A stretch of 64,000 bases of DNA from Botrytis cinerea B05.10. Lineage: Eukaryota > Ascomycota > Leotiomycetes > Helotiales > Sclerotiniaceae. The position numbers and the translations under genes were made by a program. The notes under the pieces were generated by a model. The model did no database searches. It worked only from the letters and a program-made list of their open reading frames with translations, and had not been told where the DNA came from. Position 1 is the first letter of the stretch, and every line of letters begins with the position of its first letter. Below are positions 11,063 to 22,798 of this stretch, in pieces. The stretch spans positions 1,736,001 to 1,800,000 of the forward strand of contig NC_037318.1 of the NCBI RefSeq assembly GCF_000143535.2. Reading direction: 5' to 3'.

Positions 11063-12604
11063 TCACTCAACTTGCCCTCGTCTATTCTTCTTGAATAAAA
11101 CTACCCGTATCATAGAATCATTAGTCTCTCCACCCTCCCTACGAAACGACGATCCTCCTTCTGCAGAAGAACTCACCTTTTCAAGAACTTCACCTTTTCT
11201 CCCCCCGACTTTGCTTATTATCCTCTCGCTAGCTTTATTTCTCGGATCGATTTTTGCCACGAGGTGCGGGATGTGGGATCTTTCTATTGTGGGGATGATT
11301 GTGTTAGTACATATGTTGTGTCTTTTTTCTTTCTTAAGAGGAGCTTGGTTGGTCATAGACAAGGAAATATTTCCTATTTCTAAACATACTATCTGCACTG
11401 TAAATGAAAAGAGTGGTGCTGGATAGGAGCAGAAAGAAGAAAAGGGAATCACACCTTCCATATTCCAATAAATCTTTAAAAACTCGCTTACCCCCCACGT
11501 GGCATATCCATTACCATAATAATCGGGATTCACACAATATCCCATTTCGAGACCCTCGGGGGATGGACGGTTGGTGCCGACGAAACCTACGCATTTGGGC
11601 CGGTCTGGAGATGTTAGTTGGGGGCAAGGAGAAGAGATGAAGATGAAAAAGGGGTGGAGCGGATGGAGTCAAGATCCAAAAAAAAAAGCAATTACGACAA
11701 TATCCATGAGATAAAACTTCAAGCTTTTGAAGATCATCACAAGATCATCTCTCCGCGAGCTTAAAGCCGGAGTATGAGCTTAAACTCCCTCCACTTCTTC
11801 TATATAGCTAACACGTCTCTGCATGCCAAATCATAGAATCGTCTCTCATCCAGTACTTAAAGGGGGGCCGAAGAGAGAATTCATCCTTCAAGCTCAACTT
11901 GAGATTTTCAACTCTTTACTGAGCAATGATACCCTATTCGCAAACCTCAAAAATAGAAGCTTCTTCAAGCAGATCAAAAGATACCCTAAAGACTTCCAGG
12001 TTTCGTCTGCCCATCTCCTTCTTTCTTCTCAACAACTCTCTTGCATAGAATCAACCTCCTCCTCCCATTCCCATTCCCACCCCCTCTACTTCCCCTCCCC
12101 TTTCCCCTACCTCTCCCACCAAAACCGCCCAATCCCTCATTCCGCGCATAAAACCGCATTTAAAAAAAACCCACTCCAAAAAAAAAAGAAAAAAGAAAAG
12201 CTCAACTCACCACCCACCCCCACCCCCTCCAACAAAATCGCAAATTTATCACTTCCCTCCATCTCCCCCTCAGGATTCTCCTGCGTCTTCGGTAAAATCC
12301 ACTTCAAAAACTCTAACGCTTCTTCTTTAGTTTTCATAGGGGCTTTTCTTCTATTTATTGACTTTGTTAAAAACCTGTCTTGCCACTTATCCCCCCTTTC
12401 TTTTTATGCATGAGAAAAAGAGAAAGGGAAGGGGAAAACGAAAGAGAGAAAATGAGAGAAGACATACGACCAAAGAACCCCCCTCTCCTCTCTCCAGATC
12501 TCCCAAAAATCATCTAGATGTTCGGTTGTAGTCAGGGGGACAAGTTGAAGATTTTGATGTTTTTTCACGGGTGGGGATTGAGTCTGGGCAGTGTTTAAGT
12601 CCAT
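11063..12604 (-). CDS. GNAT-family N-acetyltransferase (RimJ/RimL type)
   Basis: Four exons on the minus strand: 12604-12468, 12350-12211, 11604-11455 and 11283-11063, joining in frame to 215 residues. Residues 17-45 hold the first GNAT strand and helix (NLQLVPLTTTEHLDDFWEIW). Residues about 100-140 read CVGFVGTNRPSPEGLEMGYC then NPDYYGNGYATWGVSEFLK, the acetyl-CoA-binding motif A in its RimJ/RimL form (Q/N-G-x-G/A, here YGNGYAT). Exon 4 supplies LVAKIDPRNKASERIISKVG, the motif B asparagine region. The last intron has a textbook branch site ACTAAC 17 nt before its acceptor. Intron 2 is 606 bp, long for this genome. The extreme C-terminus is less certain because a GTGAGT donor-like site follows EVLEK. 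The substrate is not predictable. Confidence 0.78.
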
Positions 12605-13103
12605 TGCGTGTGCAGCTCTACTTGAGATGGGAATGGTTGGAGTGATTAGCTACTGAATGGTGGATTGTGGGTGGATTGTGGATGGGATTGACAGATGGGG
12701 GTTGAGAGTGGGGGTAGATGAGGGGTAGTGGAATAAATCGCCTTGAATAGATCGAGACTCTGATCAAGAATTCGGAGGGTAGAAGGAATGGGAGACCAAG
12801 TTGAAAAGAAGGTTGAAGATATTCGGATAGGAAGATAATTGCCAGCTTGAAAATTACAAACGATGAAGTACTTTATATGTGATTGTGTTATGACACATAC
12901 GGCGAGTAGCGACGTCACCATGTAAGATTTTGGGGCCAAATTTCAGAACATGTAACGATAGGCGCAACTCGCACTGCACGACTAAAGGAAATATATTGAT
13001 TGAGAAATCTGTCATTTCTTATTTGTTTTCGATACCGAAAAGTATTATACATGTCTTGTGTTCCATATTCTGACCCCTTGTTACATTTTATCTCTACGCC
13101 TAC
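12605..13103. other. Spacer, GNAT promoter side
   Basis: AT-rich with G-rich runs near 12660-12730. It contains the presumed GNAT promoter and the 3' flank of the FAS1 gene. No gene is seen. Confidence 0.5.
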
Positions 13104-14609
13104 TTACAATTCCTCATTCATATAAGGAATCAATCTCTCCATCAAATCCTCCACCTCTAATTCCTCACCAGCCCACATCTCTCCACCCGGAGTCTTAGGT
13201 GGAATCAAAACAGAGCTCAAAACATGAATAACACCATCCTTTGCAATACCATCTTGAACACTCACACTGCTAAATCCATTGATTCTAATGGTAATGAAAC
13301 CGCCAAATCTGCCAACATCAATGCTAAGACTCTTATCTTTCAACAAGGTAGGTAAATCAACGTGGAAATGTCCCTTGGGGATATTCGCAGTATCGATTCC
13401 ATCAACTTCATTGATGCTCTGATCATCAGACTTGGCTTTGTAGAAAGCATCGGAATAGAGAGTTTGATTTGCAACAACGTGATATTTGAGAAGAGCTTTC
13501 AGGTATTTTTGGCCGTAGTTGCTGAAGAGGAAAGCATTGATTCTAGGACCAAGCTTTTGGAATGCCCAGTTGCTGGGTGCGAACAATGTTCCTCCTGTAT
13601 GATGAGATGCAGCAATGGCATCGAAAAGACCGGTTTTTTCAAGACCAAGTTGGAGAGTTGAAAATTCGCCGGGAAGAAGCTCGATGATTTTAAGGGCTGG
13701 GGGAGGTGGCAAGAGAAGTGAATCGACGCCGTGAATTACTCCGTTTGTACCGAACTATTAGAATTTTAGTTAGTGTTATGTTGATATAGTGAGATATGAT
13801 GAACAAACAATATTGACAACAACGACTCTGCTGTAGAAGTTAACGGCTAATCCCTTCAAACCCAAACCAACACGGAGACGCTGAGGTTCATCTCCAAGAC
13901 GGCCTTCCTTCAATGCGGTTGGAATAGTATGCGAAACTAGGACACGACCAGCAGGGTAGAAATCCGGAGAAACGTGATATTCAAGGACAGCCTTAATCAA
14001 TTCCTTTGAAGGTTTCTTGTGATGCTCTGGAATCTTCTCAAATGCCTTATCAGTTGGTGCGAATACGGTGTAGTTTGTTGCTGTGCCATTCAAAGCATCA
14101 ACAAGATCTGGATATTCATTGATAAGTTTAGCAAGTTTGGTAGTGTACTTGCTGCTAGCAATCAATTCGTATACAGTCTTATTAGGTTTTCCATGACCGT
14201 GATGTGGGTTCTTTGGGTGGTGAGGAGGTTTTCCATGATGTGGAGGCTTCTCGTGAGGGTGATCGAAAATATCGATATCCTCGACGGTAGAAATGGCAGA
14301 TTCTAACCAGCCGGATATATCAAACTTTGACATTGAGTGGTGGCACTCGATGACATTCTGGGCCTTTTGACCAGCCTCAGAAAGGATATCGATAGCGTTG
14401 TCAAAGGCATTCTCGCTGAATGCAATTGCATCTTTCACGGAATTTTCGGCATGAGAGATAAAGTTATCTTTGATTTCTGGAATTCTATCAAGCCATGTCT
14501 TTGAAGACTTCTGAGATTCGACGACAATCTGACTAGTTATCTGTTCATCAGGAATGACGAAGGCAGTAGAAGCTACCGCGAAGGGCAAAAGAGTAGTTGA
14601 GAGCTTCAT
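13104..14609 (-). CDS. Secreted protein with two FAS1 (fasciclin) domains
   Basis: Two exons, 14609-13809 and 13754-13104, split by a 54-bp intron and joining in frame to 483 residues. A signal peptide is clear (MKLSTTLLPFAVASTAF). After a helical spacer comes a His/Pro-rich linker at about residues 117-142 (repeats of KPPHH). FAS1 domain 1 follows: VYELIASSKYTTKLAKLI, then NYTVFAPTDKAFEKIP, ending GVIHGVDSLLLP across the splice site. FAS1 domain 2 begins FSTLQLGLEKTGLFDAIAAS and ends DGVIHVLSSVLIPP. The typical H1 (TVFAPT) and H2 (GVIHVL) boxes are visible in both. FAS1 proteins mediate adhesion at walls or membranes. No GPI-like hydrophobic tail is present, so a soluble secreted or wall-associated protein is more likely than an anchored one. 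Confidence 0.9.
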
Positions 14610-16499
14610 ATTGATATGATTGATGAATGGAAGAAAGAGAAATGGGGTGGGAATATAAGCAGTAGATATAAATAATGGAATGCTGTGATCAGGGCCAAGG
14701 TACTAGTAATCCAATGACGCCTTCTCACGCTGTGTGAATGATTTGAAACAAGACAGCTCGGCTTTGGTTTGATTGGTTTGCTGGGAAGAAGATGCGAAAG
14801 CCAATCAACCAGAGTCAAGTTGGCAAAGAAACTTGAAGTAATGCAATGCAAGTGTATCAAAGACACCAACGGAGACCAAAAATGAGGAACAGATAGATAT
14901 AGTGAGGTTAGTTGATGTATATTCCTCTCGAAATTGTCGAGCTTTTGATTGTCAAGTATTCCGTTGCTTCCGCGCGTACACGTACCAAAGAAGGAATTAG
15001 AACGGCAGTCAATGCTTGCGTGTTTCTTTGTGAGAAAGACGAAATCCATAACATCATCGATCCAAAGAGAAGGAGGAGGCGTTACGGTGCATTGTTGCTT
15101 TATGCAGCTTGCCAGCCAATCACTTTTGTTTCATTTTGACATTTGACATTTACCCCTCGATCGGAAGTTGCAGAGACCGACGGACAAGGTGTAAATGGAA
15201 AGTCCGATGAGGATACGAGTGTTGTATGACGAATCATTGTCGATATCCGAGTCGATGAACAATTGACAGTTGTAGATGGCATTTTATGTAAGATTGTAAT
15301 GAAAGTTGTGCACAGGTTGAGTGGTCGAGGTGCTCTCTCGTATGCGATGTGTGTCTGGTAAGAAACCGGAGACATCGGACGAGAGGCACGGAAGCTACTC
15401 GCCTATTCAATGTAAATATTTCTAGCTGCCGTGAAGGGAGTGCTGGATACCTACCTAGTGTTGTGGGTATTCAGTATTCAGTATTCAGTATTCAGTATTC
15501 AGTATTCAGTATTCAGTATTCAGTATTCAGTATTCAGTATTCAGTATTCAGTATCCAGGTTGCAGAGGTGGAAGAGGTTGATTTATTCTAACAAGTGTAC
15601 GAGGTTCTAGCTAGGTATCTACACCCATAGTCGCTTATGCCATTATAGGATTAACAACATCTACTCCGCAGACACACTTGCGGTTCAAAAAGTCTGATAG
15701 AATCTGGCACCAAGTTGGTTACCATCTCACTTTATCGAACGATAGCGATAAGAGGGAGAATGCAATTGTGGGGAACAGCATAGGAAACACAAAGTCGATC
15801 AGTTCATTCTGGTCCCGCCATCTAACACACCTGGAACACCTTCTTCTCCGTGCAACAGCTATAACCATTTCATGATTCTTAACGCATTTTCGAGCTTCAT
15901 TTAGCCGGGTCTAAACACAATGAATGAAATTTCCCAATCAATACCACCTCCATCATCATTATCATTCCAAGCTTCGAGCCTTTCCACACCCAGGGAGTAG
16001 CTCCACAGCTTGAGGCCTCACAGCAGGGTTACGAAACAAGCTTTTCCACCATACATGCCGTGGAGCCACTATGACGCTTGGCGGAGCCTTTCGATCTCAG
16101 AGCAGCCAAACTTCACCATGAATCCATCCATGCTTCTATGAATAGCATGTTTGGAGAGCTACTTCAATTGGATTAACAAGTATTTATCAGGTAAAAGGAA
16201 CTCTCTTTATGTGGTTTTTGGGTGGCTAGTGGCTGGTGCTTGTCCGTGCTTGCAAGTTACAATTGAGTCCACTCTATCAGATGTCGTCATCTTCAGTAAG
16301 TTGCTTCTGCTAAGTGAGTGAATTTGTTCAATGTTGTTCAATAAAGCTGCGATGTTGCCAGATGGAGATTTACATTCCAATTCAACCCTTTCTTCCTTCT
16401 CAACATTCTCAACACTATTAACGTACCATCTCCCCCATACTCTTCTAAAGTTTTCAAATACCATACTACCATTGCAACGTTTAATCTAACATAATCATC
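14610..16499. other. Divergent intergenic region, FAS1 / GAD
   Basis: Contains the promoters of the minus-strand FAS1 gene and the plus-strand decarboxylase gene, plus the GTATTCA minisatellite. No coding sequence is supportable. Confidence 0.5.
15467..15557. repeat. GTATTCA minisatellite (12 perfect heptamers plus one variant)
   Basis: The 7-bp unit GTATTCA is repeated without error from 15467 to 15550, followed by a variant GTATCCA unit at 15551-15557. Because three units equal 21 bp, all three frames of one strand stay open through the array and produce a spurious 7-residue protein repeat. Confidence 0.97.
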
Positions 16500-18306
16500 A
16501 TGTCTCTCGCACGCCATGTAAGTTCATATTCTCCCAAACTTCCAATACCAAGATTTTCACACTGACCGTATTTCCAATCTAGGTCGACCCGGATCAGATC
16601 ATCCAAAATCTACAGAATATGCATATGAAAGAAGCGGGCCAAAAGCATGTACATACCAATGGTGGAACCTCTCATATTACTCCATACTCGACTCGATATG
16701 CTTCCAAACAAGAAATTTCTAAGTTTGAAATACCAAAAGATGGTGCCCCAGCAGATGCTGTTCACCAAATGTTGAAGGATGAATTAGATCTCGATGGCCG
16801 ACCTAATTTAAATTTGGCAAGGTATGTTTGATTGCTTAGATCATTGGAGGAACGTGAAGCCAATTGAAGATTGCTAACCTCAACACCAGTTTTGTGGGTA
16901 CATACATGGAAACTCATGCCGAACAATTAATGTTCGAGAATATTTCAAAGAATATGTCCGATGCAGACGAATATCCAGCAATGATGCAAATGCATACCCG
17001 ATGTGTTTCTATCATCGCTAATCTTTGGGGAGCACAAAAGGGAGAGAAAGCTATTGGATCTGCAACAACTGGTTCTTCAGAAGCTATCCACCTTGGTGGT
17101 TTAGCTATGAAGAGACGTTGGCAAGAAAAGCGTGAGGCTGAAGGAAAAGATAAATCCAAGCCAAATATCATCATGGGATCGAATGCTCAAGTAGCTCTTG
17201 AGAAATTCGCCAGATACTTTGAGGTCGAGGCTAGAATTCTTCCTGTTTCTGAAAAGTCAAACTTCAGACTTGATCCGGAATTGGTCAAGGATAATATTGA
17301 TGAGAATACCATTGGTATTTTTGTTATTCTAGGAAGTACATACACCGGTCATTATGAACCGGTTGAAGAAATTTCCAAAATTTTAGATGATTATGAAGCC
17401 AAGACTGGAGTCGATATCCCAATTCATGTCGACGCTGCATCCGGAGGCTTTGTAGCTCCATTCACCCATGCTCAAGCTGGTGGTCCAAAGTGGAACTTTG
17501 AGCTCCCACGAGTCAAATCCATCAACACATCCGGTCACAAATTCGGTCTCGTGTACGCAGGTGTAGGCTGGATCATCTGGCGCGATGAGTCTTACCTTCC
17601 CAAACATCTTGTCTTCGAACTCCATTATCTAGGTGGAACAGAAGAATCCTACACTCTTAACTTTTCTCGACCAGGTGCTCAAGTTATCGCTCAGTACTAT
17701 AACCTCATTCATCTCGGTTTCAATGGGTATCGTCAAATCATGGAAAACTGCATGAGCAACGCCCGTCTTCTTTCAAAATCTCTCGAAAGCACTGGATGGT
17801 ATACATGCGTCTCCGACATTCATCGCAAGAAAGGCGAACACACATTCCAAGGCCTAAGTGCCCCAGTCTTCAGCAAAGAAGACGAAACCTCCGCTGATTA
17901 CAACGCCGGTCTCCCCGTCGTCGCTTTCCGTTTCTCAGACGAATTTAAGAAAGAATTTCCACATATCGAACAAGAAACCATCTCAAATCTCCTCCGCGCT
18001 AAGCAATATATTATCCCTAACTATCCCCTTCCTCCCAACGAAGAAAAGACTGAGATTCTCAGAGTGGTGGTTAGAGAGAGTATGAGCTTTGATCTGTTGG
18101 ATAGATTGATCTCGGATATTTGTTCCACGACACAAAACTTAATTGATAATGATACGCAGGATCTGAGCATTTTGAGTAAACAGTTAACTAAGGGACACGG
18201 AAGCGCGGAGAAGACTCATGGAAGTGTGGGACACAAGCATGGAAAGGGACAAGGAAAGGGTGGAAACAGACCAATGAGTCATGGAGTACATAGAGCGGTT
18301 TGCTAG
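16500..18306 (+). CDS. GAD: Glutamate decarboxylase (PLP-dependent)
   Basis: Three exons: 16500-16517 (only 18 nt, MSLARH), 16583-16821 and 16890-18306, joining in frame to 557 residues. The enzyme converts glutamate to GABA plus CO2 in the cytosol and feeds the GABA shunt. The family order is clear: NLARYV-type N-terminal segment, [14 protein letters not shown], the cofactor-contact stretch [33 protein letters not shown] with the PLP-binding Asp, then [18 protein letters not shown] with Schiff-base Lys303. The C-terminus, from about residue 515, is a His/Gly/Lys-rich tail ([20 protein letters not shown]) not needed for the fold. Start choice: the upstream ATG with its GTAAGT donor is the only one joining in frame to VDPDQII. 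Confidence 0.95.
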
Positions 18307-19143
18307 ATGCAGGTTTATGATTTATGAGTTTAGAAATAATAATGCAATTATACATGAAGAAAAGCGCATGGTATTGATTTTGAGAGTGGTGTAATTAATG
18401 GGAAATACACCGATGAATTCTAATAGTCGGCTCTCCAAGCGGCCGACTATTAAGGAACAATCTTTCCTTTCCTTTTGAATATTCGGGACTAATATAGCAG
18501 CTCAATATTTCTGGCCATCTCCTCATCTATCTACTATCTAAGGACTTACACATACCACCATCATCACATCACTATGACCCAAACACCACAGCAGTCTATC
18601 CTCAAGTAGTTAGTTATCCCTCGCTAACCCCCTTGTCAAATTTCCCAAATCCGAAGTCCAGCTTCAGTATTCATTAGATAGGAATATACTATTCTCAGTA
18701 CACATAATTCAATTCACTACAATCCCTTCCCATCTATTCTCATCTATCGATCTTCTTAATGTCTATCTAGATGGTTTTTTTTGTTGATATTTCGGATTTA
18801 TTTTAAAGTTTGTTTCTGTTATGTATCATTTGTAATGCAATTTGGAGAACGATAGATGGCGTTAGCTGAAGAGAAGAGATCGCAACGGAGGAAGAGGATG
18901 TTTGGGATTTATCGTTGATGATCGCTGATACATCCATTCATCCGATGTGGCCTCAAGGAGGATCAGATGAGGAGGCGAACGATTGAGTATTCGCATCTTC
19001 ATTTCAATTTGAGTTGAAAATCTGATTTGTTCATGATGAGAGGAAAACTCTTGATTTGTGTATTTGCACGACTTCAAAATATGGGTATGTAGTATTAAAA
19101 GTACTAGAATGACGATTTAAAGAAAAGAAGTACATCCTCCCTT
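18307..19143. other. Convergent intergenic region, GAD / SRP receptor
   Basis: Contains 3' flanks of both genes and the hairpin at 18421-18452. Only short unlikely frames are present. Confidence 0.5.
18421..18452. other. Perfect 11-bp inverted repeat downstream of GAD
   Basis: TAATAGTCGGC (18421-18431) is the exact reverse complement of GCCGACTATTA (18442-18452), separated by 10 nt. It starts 115 bp after the GAD stop codon, where the 3' UTR would be, and could fold as a hairpin in RNA or bind a dimeric protein in DNA. Confidence 0.9.
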
Positions 19144-21299
19144 CTAATTCCCGGCCATCAATTTCTCCACCGCCCATTTAACGCTCAAATTCCTCAAATC
19201 ACTATAATGCTGACCTACACCCACAAACAGCACAGGTACATTCGTAGCATGCACCATGCTAACCAGGGTGCCCACCATATCCCCCACGGTATCGCATTTA
19301 CTGATGATGAACCCATCCAACGACCTGCCCTGACCAAACGCCGCATTGAAGTTTCTTGCTTGCGCGACTGAATCTGTGCCAACAAGTGCTTCGCCTACCA
19401 TGAGGATTTTATCCGGTTGAGCGAATTTAGCGAATTTTTCAAGCGAGGACATGAGTCGCTGATCGTTGTGACGTCGCCCGGCTGTATCAATGAGGACTAC
19501 ATCGTAACCTTCCTGAGCAGCGAAGGAGACGGAATCTTTGGCTACGTTTGCAGCGTCTTTTCCGTAGCCTTTTTGATATAGTTCTACTTGGCCACCTTCT
19601 CTGGTGGTGAGTTCCTTTAGATTTCGTACGTGAACGGCTAATTGTTCGACGGCTCCGGACCTGAAGGTGTCGCAAGCTACGACGAGGACTTTGTACTTGT
19701 TTTGTAGAAGGAAGTAACAGATCTTGGATAGATTTGTGGATTTACCAACGCCATTCACTCCGACAATGGACATGACATATGGCCTCTTTTTCTTCAACGA
19801 CAAAGCTGGAGGTGAGACAATAGAATCGATTTCTCGAAGGAGATCAAGGGATGAGGTAGGAGTCAGAATTTTTCTTAGTGAGGCCTCCATGGCTGTTGCA
19901 ATTCTTGTTTGGACACCTTCAAACAGTTAGTGATGCTCGAGCGAAAATCATGTGTGCAATACATACTCTCAAAATTTCCGGTCTTCACTCCTATTAATTC
20001 CCGTTCTACACCCTCGCATAATCTCATCGCGGCTTCTCTTGCGACGTTCTTTCGTAATAAATGGTCCTCCATTCCCTTCATGGCTTTATCCAAATCTTCC
20101 TTAGTCAAAGTCTTTCCTCCAACAACATTTCTAAATAATCCTCCAATAGCGCTGAAACTAGATCCTACCAGGCCAGCTGCTGGGGCGCTAGATTCCGCCT
20201 TCTTCGCATTCGCGGAATCTAAAATCGAATGGACTTCGTCTTCAAGATCCTTCAACACGAACTGCCCCTTTCCAGTCTTCGAACCCCACGAGGTTTGTTC
20301 AACTCCCTCTACGCCACCCGGACGAGCCTCGTCCTCCCCAGAAGTAGCTCCGTTTGCGGGCGCAGAATAGTCGAGGGGGGTATCACTATCCTCATCTGCC
20401 ATTCCGTCTGCATCCCACTTCCTTCCTTTCTTTGGTCCAGTTTTTACACTCCTACTCTTTCTGTGAGACTCGTCGCCGGATGAAGTATACGTAGGGGTTT
20501 GGGCTGCCTTTCTAGCTCTTCGAGAAACTTTTCCGCCCGGTCCTGCTTTCGCGCTCAATATGTGGCTCGCAGGTGTACTTGGTCGCGAATTAGGTGTTCC
20601 AAGAGGAGTCGATTCGGGAGAAGGGGTATCTTTGACATTATTCTTTGATTGGCCTATGGAATATTAGTAAGTTTGCGCTTGAGAGAAACACTGGCGCATA
20701 CCTCTCGAGGGTAATCCAGGCATTGGCGGAGGCTCATTGTCCGAGGTCGTAGAGATCAATGGGATGGACTCTTCAAATGCAGAAGCTTCTGCAACTCTAG
20801 CATCTTGATTCAGAGCACTCTTCTCCAACTCACGTACTTGTTGGTCGAAATATTCATCGAAAGGACATTCGACAACAGTTGTGTGTGGCTTTCTCAATTG
20901 ATCACCATATAAGTCCACGAAAATCGTTTTGACATTATCCACCAATTTGTCAATCCATGAGAGATGCAGCAATGACCTGTACACAACCTGCAAGACGAGT
21001 TAGCATGAGAAGCCACGGAAACTCCATAGAATTAGTTGCGCCACAGGACTACTATTGCATACCACAAATATTAAGCCCAATTCTTTGCACGTCGTCCATT
21101 TCAAAGTATGCTGATCATGTTTGAAAGGAGGATTACTCGCAGCTGAGATATCATCTGCAACACCGGCACCGGGTAAGGTTCGTTCTTCAATGAAGACATT
21201 CGTAATAAGGCTGTTAATAATGGCAGGGCTGACGGGGGAAAATTGTTTCGACCAGAGCACCACTCCAGAAGTAGTAAGGATCTCAAAAGTATCCAACAT
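19144..21299 (-). CDS. SRPRA/SRP101: Signal recognition particle receptor subunit alpha
   Basis: Four exons on the minus strand: 21299-21063, 20987-20702, 20653-19967 and 19916-19144, joining in frame to 660 residues. Residues 1-135 are the SRX longin-like domain that docks on the beta subunit (MLDTFEILTTSGVVLW, then LIFVVVYRSLLHLSWIDKLV). Residues about 175-330 form a charged linker (KVSRRARK, GPKKGRKW). The C-terminal NG domain has helical N segment, G1 GVNGVGKST (about 456), G2/G3 DTFRSGAVEQL and DTAGRRHNDQ, G4 as ISKCDTVGD and closing GVGQHYSDLRNL. It is the ER-membrane GTPase that receives SRP-ribosome complexes. The gene is head to head with YIF1, 369 bp apart. Confidence 0.95.
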
Positions 21300-21668
21300 C
21301 TTGAGTATCAAAAATTCGTAATGGCCGTGAGAGTCGTAACAATAGATTCATAGAACGTAACACTGTTGCACGATCAAAAGGAGTCCATCAAAGAAGATTA
21401 TGGATTCATATGGACACTTTCTTCTAAAAGTACGCAGAATGATTGTGCCAAGCATCACCGATAAGCCGATAAACGTCGACTGATAAAGCGGCCGCCCAAT
21501 CTGCTAATAGCAGCCACCCAAAGCATGCTTTATGGAAATGTGTTCGACGTAGGCGCGATTCTTACTTATTGTATGATAGCTATACCATTTCCCACCCCCT
21601 TATCATTCCACTTCGCATACTATTAATCGCAGCTGACACTATTTGTCTACTTCTGTCAGACCTCCAAC
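21300..21668. promoter_or_regulatory. Shared divergent promoter, SRP receptor alpha / YIF1
   Basis: The 369 bp between two start codons facing away from each other must hold both promoters. A GC-rich patch, GCGGCCGCCCAAT at about 21489-21501, stands out in otherwise AT-rich DNA and includes a CCAAT pentamer. No other site was recognised. Confidence 0.45.
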
Positions 21669-22798
21669 ATGCAAAGACCAAACTATGGGAATTTCCCTCC
21701 AGCAAACTCTCCTCCTCTCCATCACCCAGTGCCTCAACATGTCTCTACAGTCCCCCAGCTACGATCACCACCTCCCCCAATGCCACAACAACAGCATCAA
21801 TCAAGCTATGGAAACCCGTATCAACCTCAAGCTCAAGGGAATGCTGGCGCATTCGGCGCATATGGAGGCTTCATAAACGATCCTACGGCGCAAATGGGAT
21901 TCCAAGTTGGACAAACAGCTTTAAAACATGGAACAGAATATGTGGAACAAAACGTTAGTATACGAGGATATATGTGTTGGAGATGAAGCTCTGACAACTA
22001 GATAGTTTAATCGATATGTCAATGTTTCGGCGCTGAAACATTACTTCAACGTCTCTAATGGATATGTGGTCAACAAGCTATTTTTAGTCCTATTTCCATG
22101 GAGACATAAGCCTTGGTCAAGGAAACAATCGATTGGCCCCAGTGGTCAAGAGGGGTGGTTTTTGCCTCCAAGAGATGATCTCAATAGTCCAGATATGTAT
22201 ATTCCAGGTATGATTAATGGCCCGCGCGCGAAATTCATAAATTGACCTCTTCACAGTAATGGCACTTGTAACTTATATCCTCCTTTTCACACTTCTAGCC
22301 GGCCTTAGAGGAGCTTTTCAACCCGAACTTCTTGGATCAACGGCAGGATGGGCATTCTTCATTGTGTTTATTGAAATTCTGGGATTGAAGCTTGGATGTT
22401 ACCTCCTATCAATTTCCAATGAATCTCAGCTACTCGATTTAGTCGCCTACTCTGGATATAAGTTCGTTGGAGTTATTGCCACCTTAGTTGTCAGTGAGAT
22501 CATCAATGGTGGAAAGGGAACTGGCGGTTGGATTGGGTGGACTGTCTTCAGTTACACTTTTCTCGCCAACGCTTTGTTTCTGGTATGTATACCCTCTAAA
22601 CGCCATTTCTTCATGCCTCTGACATAGTCATGACAGTTGCGATCCTTAAAATACGTATTACTTCCCGAAAATGCAACTGATGAGCGAGGGACCATGCAAA
22701 CCGTTGCACGCTCGCAGAAGAGCCGAAGGACACAATTTCTTTTTATCTACTCATACCCTGTACAATTGATCTTCATGTGGGGACTTACAAGAGCGTGA
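21669..22798 (+). CDS. YIF1: YIF1-family ER-Golgi transport membrane protein
   Basis: Four exons: 21669-21953, 22006-22207, 22257-22582 and 22637-22798, joining in frame to 324 residues. The N-terminal 90 residues are Pro/Gln-rich and cytosolic (MQRPNYGNFPP). They lead into the family hallmark GFQVGQTALKHGTEYVEQN and, after the first intron, FNRYVNVSALKHYFNVSNGY. The C-terminal half carries about five membrane helices, including MALVTYILLFTLLAGLRGAF and the YSGYKFVGVIATLVV segment. Yif1 pairs with Yip1 in COPII vesicle budding and fusion between ER and Golgi. Length and motif order match the family. Its divergent neighbour is another early secretory gene. Confidence 0.93.

Noticed and set aside
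11823..12413. 196-codon open frame on the plus strand opposite the GNAT gene
   Set aside because: Low-complexity Ser/Pro/Lys composition, spanning an intron and the second exon of a well-supported minus-strand gene.
15349..15591. 80-codon frame with a seven-residue repeat
   Set aside because: The repeat is a by-product of the GTATTCA minisatellite, whose 21-bp period keeps all frames open.
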